Origin: Lacrimispora sphenoides
GTDB lineage: Bacteria > Bacillota > Clostridia > Lachnospirales > Lachnospiraceae
Reading direction: 5' to 3'
NCBI RefSeq assembly: GCF_900105215.1
Contig: NZ_FOIP01000002.1
Coordinates: 496,001 to 560,000, forward strand
DNA: 64,000 nt
Numbering within the stretch: position 1 is the first letter of the stretch; each line of letters starts with the position of its first letter. Position numbers and translations under genes: made by a program. Below, one piece after another: positions 61,796 to 64,000 of this stretch. The notes beneath the pieces are model-generated. The model searched no databases and was not told the origin of the DNA. It worked only from the letters and a program-made list of their open reading frames with translations.

Positions 61796-62686
61796 TTACT
61801 TATTATTTTTCACAGTTTCCATTCCTTCTTTTAACATTTTTTGAATGCTCTGATTATGGGCTCGACGTATTCTCTTTAGACTGTATAAAGTATCGGGATC
61901 GTTATCTATCACATTCACCCCGAATTTACAAGTCAGGGTCGCTTTAAAACCCAGATTTTTAATGATAGTTTCTATTTTATCGTTATATCTGCCATATGGA
62001 TAGGTAAACGTATTTGGACTATTACCTGTAACAGACAAAATTTCTTCCTGCAGCTTATTTAAATCATTCGATAAGAATTCTTCATAGTTCTCTAATGATT
62101 CATTATCCATTTGGCAGCATCCATAGCGTCCTTTAGAAATTTTATGTAAATTGTAGGAATGGCTTTGTATTTCAACAAGTCCAGATTGCTGCATTTCTTT
62201 TATTTCATCCCATGTTACATGAGAATATTCAATATTTTCATCGCATACTTTTGAAAAATCATCGACGCTTTTTCCAATTACAGATAAAACTATTTTCATA
62301 TTATATTCTTTTGCCAGAGGATAAACATTTAAATAGGTACTAAGATACCCGTCATCAAAAGAAAGAATGACTGGATTCGGGGGTAATTCCTTTTTATCAT
62401 GAACATATTCTATTAATTGCGTCATTGTTATAGTATTGTAATCATTTTCTTTTAAATACTTTAAATCACTTTCAAATTCATTGGGACTAATGACATCATT
62501 GCCAAAACCACTGTTTTTTACTTGATGATACATTATAATCGGAACTAAAATCCCATCAGCAGGTTGTACGGAAGTGGTCGTATGGATTTTATATATACTT
62601 TTTATTATGGAAATAGATAATAGGCTGTATGTAATGATCAATATAATATTTTTTAGAATATTTCTATATTTTTTTATTCGGTCCAT
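61796..62686 (-). CDS. Membrane-anchored polysaccharide deacetylase (NodB domain)
   Basis: The 296-residue protein has an N-terminal signal-anchor (residues 13-30) and a NodB domain: VPIIMYHQV, LSFDDGY with D111-D112, SHSYNLH with H176 and H181 as metal ligands, and TFTYPYGRYND. It removes acetyl groups from peptidoglycan or exopolysaccharide outside the membrane. It is divergent from the sensor kinase at the right edge. Confidence 0.88.
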   Translation of the reverse strand: MDRIKKYRNILKNIILIITYSLLSISIIKSIYKIHTTTSVQPADGILVPIIMYHQVKNSGFGNDVISPNEFESDLKYLKENDYNTITMTQLIEYVHDKKELPPNPVILSFDDGYLSTYLNVYPLAKEYNMKIVLSVIGKSVDDFSKVCDENIEYSHVTWDEIKEMQQSGLVEIQSHSYNLHKISKGRYGCCQMDNESLENYEEFLSNDLNKLQEEILSVTGNSPNTFTYPYGRYNDKIETIIKNLGFKATLTCKFGVNVIDNDPDTLYSLKRIRRAHNQSIQKMLKEGMETVKNNK

Positions 62687-62895
62687 AATTATGCCCTTAT
62701 ATATTGTTATAACAATTGTATGCCGAAGATGTGAATTAATTCATATTATTTCCTTAATAGATTGGCTGTGGAACACAGGTAAAAAAGAAGAATATGTGAT
62801 TGTTAAAAAGAACCTTACCTGATATGCTTAAAAAAGCATGGATTATAGATATCTTTCAGAGGCAACGTAAAAACGCCATACCAGGGAGGGGAAAT

Positions 62896-64000
62896 ATGCA
62901 TTCATTAGTTCATAAGCCCAATATCAGTCTTTTCAAGAAAATAATAACTATCTTTTTAATAGTTATAGCTCCAATTTTTATACTTGGAATTTATATCCGC
63001 AATTGGGGAGCCAACACGGTACGTGAAGAGCTGTCAAAATCATCAACTGCTCAGATTGAATTTTATTTAAGCCAGCTGGAAAAAGAAATTGAACGGCTTA
63101 AAATATTGCAATACACTTGCTTAAATGATGAGCACCTTAACCGTCTCGCAGTCCAGTATAGCATTATGAGTGATTATGATATAGTCAGCAATATGAGACA
63201 GCTTCAGGCACGTCTTATAACAATTGCGTATAGCAGCAGCTATGTAAAAAATGTCAGCGCCCATGTGTTTTCAATCGATAAAACGATCTCATCTTCCAGG
63301 GGAGTGGATGATTTAGATAACATGGTATATGAACGTACAAGGACCGCTGCAGGGCTGAGGGGAGCCCAAATCATCAGATATGAAGATGGTTTATATCTTA
63401 CAACAGTCTATCCTTCGGACAATACAGGCCCAAACAGTAACTATGTCATAGAGATAGAGTTGGATCAAGATGTATTTAAGGAAGATTTGGAGCAGTTTAA
63501 TATTTATCCCGATAGTGGATCGTTTTTGATCGATCTTACAAACTCGAATGAAATCGCCATGGCCAATACGGGGAAGCCTCTGCAGTTCCATGAGATATTG
63601 GGTGATCTTAGTATTGTTGATAAAAGTGGCACTAATCTTAGTAAAATAGAAGATTATCATTGCTATTCCGTGTATGCGAAGTCAGAGTATCTAAATATGC
63701 TATTACTCAGATATTTGCCGGAAAATTTGGTATTTACACCGATGCGAAATTTTACCAGCTGGATATGGGTATTCATCATGGTATCAATAACAGTAATTAT
63801 AATCTTCACATTATCCATGAACCGCTTTATAAATAAACCTATTAAAAAATTGGTAGAGGTTTTCCGGCAGGTAGAAAAAGGGAACCTGCAGATAAGTTTA
63901 GATACAAATGACGTTAGATCTAAGGAATTCGCCTATCTGTATACCAGATTCAACAAAATGGTTGATAGCTTAAATATGTTAATCGATCAGGCCTATAAGC
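62896..64000 (+). CDS. Membrane sensor histidine kinase, 5' part (cut by window end)
   Basis: The frame from ATG 62896 (CAGGGAGGGG) stays open to the end, giving at least 368 residues. It has a TM near residues 16-36, an extracellular sensor of about 245 residues, a second TM near 285-308 and a HAMP start (NRFINKPIKKLVEVFRQVEK). The layout is that of YesM-type two-component sensors. The kinase core lies beyond the window, so the class is an inference. Confidence 0.75.
   Translation, partial: MHSLVHKPNISLFKKIITIFLIVIAPIFILGIYIRNWGANTVREELSKSSTAQIEFYLSQLEKEIERLKILQYTCLNDEHLNRLAVQYSIMSDYDIVSNMRQLQARLITIAYSSSYVKNVSAHVFSIDKTISSSRGVDDLDNMVYERTRTAAGLRGAQIIRYEDGLYLTTVYPSDNTGPNSNYVIEIELDQDVFKEDLEQFNIYPDSGSFLIDLTNSNEIAMANTGKPLQFHEILGDLSIVDKSGTNLSKIEDYHCYSVYAKSEYLNMLLLRYLPENLVFTPMRNFTSWIWVFIMVSITVIIIFTLSMNRFINKPIKKLVEVFRQVEKGNLQISLDTNDVRSKEFAYLYTRFNKMVDSLNMLIDQAYK

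Overview
The window looks like chromosomal DNA of an anaerobic Clostridia member, most likely a Lachnospiraceae of the Lacrimispora/Hungatella type. The basis is a Csp-like germination subtilisin, two DUF4489 proteins, an agr-type locus, an FMN riboswitch controlling a RibU ECF component, a rubredoxin-fused NADH oxidoreductase, a KorAB 2-oxoacid:ferredoxin oxidoreductase, strong AGGAGG ribosome sites and moderately AT-rich codon use. The genus is an inference.

1-13.3 kb is ordinary chromosome: a MerR regulator divergent from a rubredoxin:NADH oxidoreductase, an ion-transporter permease with asnB, a stand-alone OLD-family nuclease with an extra cysteine cluster, an O-acetyltransferase, and a four-gene sugar module (xylulokinase, FSA-type transaldolase, DUF4867 protein, fucose/arabinose-isomerase-like protein).

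13.3-45.5 kb is an accretion zone. It opens with a CPBP protein, a serine-recombinase remnant, riboswitch-controlled ribU and a tandem tRNA-Ala (a truncated copy, then an intact GGC copy). The tRNA 3' end plus the hairpin and 'GGACACTTGGTAA' segment that follow it recur, all in the same orientation, near 15.7, 25.3/28.7 (split by IS elements), 40.9 and 45.4 kb, so the zone reads as successive modules. Many genes in it are broken: agrB, agrC, lexA, a small excisionase-like HTH gene, a tetR, a DHHW gene, an IS orfB and a gene with an in-frame TAG. Intact genes include a PhzF-like protein, a subtilisin-like pseudoprotease, a P-type Ca2+ ATPase behind an attenuator-like leader, an HxlR/2-enoate-reductase pair, a two-component system, an SGNH/MBOAT acylation pair, Kup, a DUF4489 protein, KorAB and a beta-propeller protein. 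An IS4-family element sits inside the right end of an IS3-family element, with a 10-bp target duplication.

45.5-60.4 kb is a catabolic regulon. A KDPG-aldolase/VOC fusion is divergent from a long run encoding a Liv-type ABC importer, an IlvD/Edd dehydratase, a LacI regulator, a TIM-barrel epimerase, an Old-Yellow-Enzyme-type Fe-S reductase, a Zn alcohol dehydrogenase, an SDR and a fumarate-reductase-like flavoprotein. Opposed promoters, a leader hairpin and a site fitting the cre consensus lie between the two arms. The chain suggests import, oxidation/epimerisation, dehydration, reduction and aldol cleavage of a sugar-acid-like compound I cannot name. It is my best candidate for an undescribed system.

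60.4-64 kb holds a second DUF4489 gene, a small broken gene pair, a membrane-anchored polysaccharide deacetylase and the start of a sensor kinase that runs off the window.
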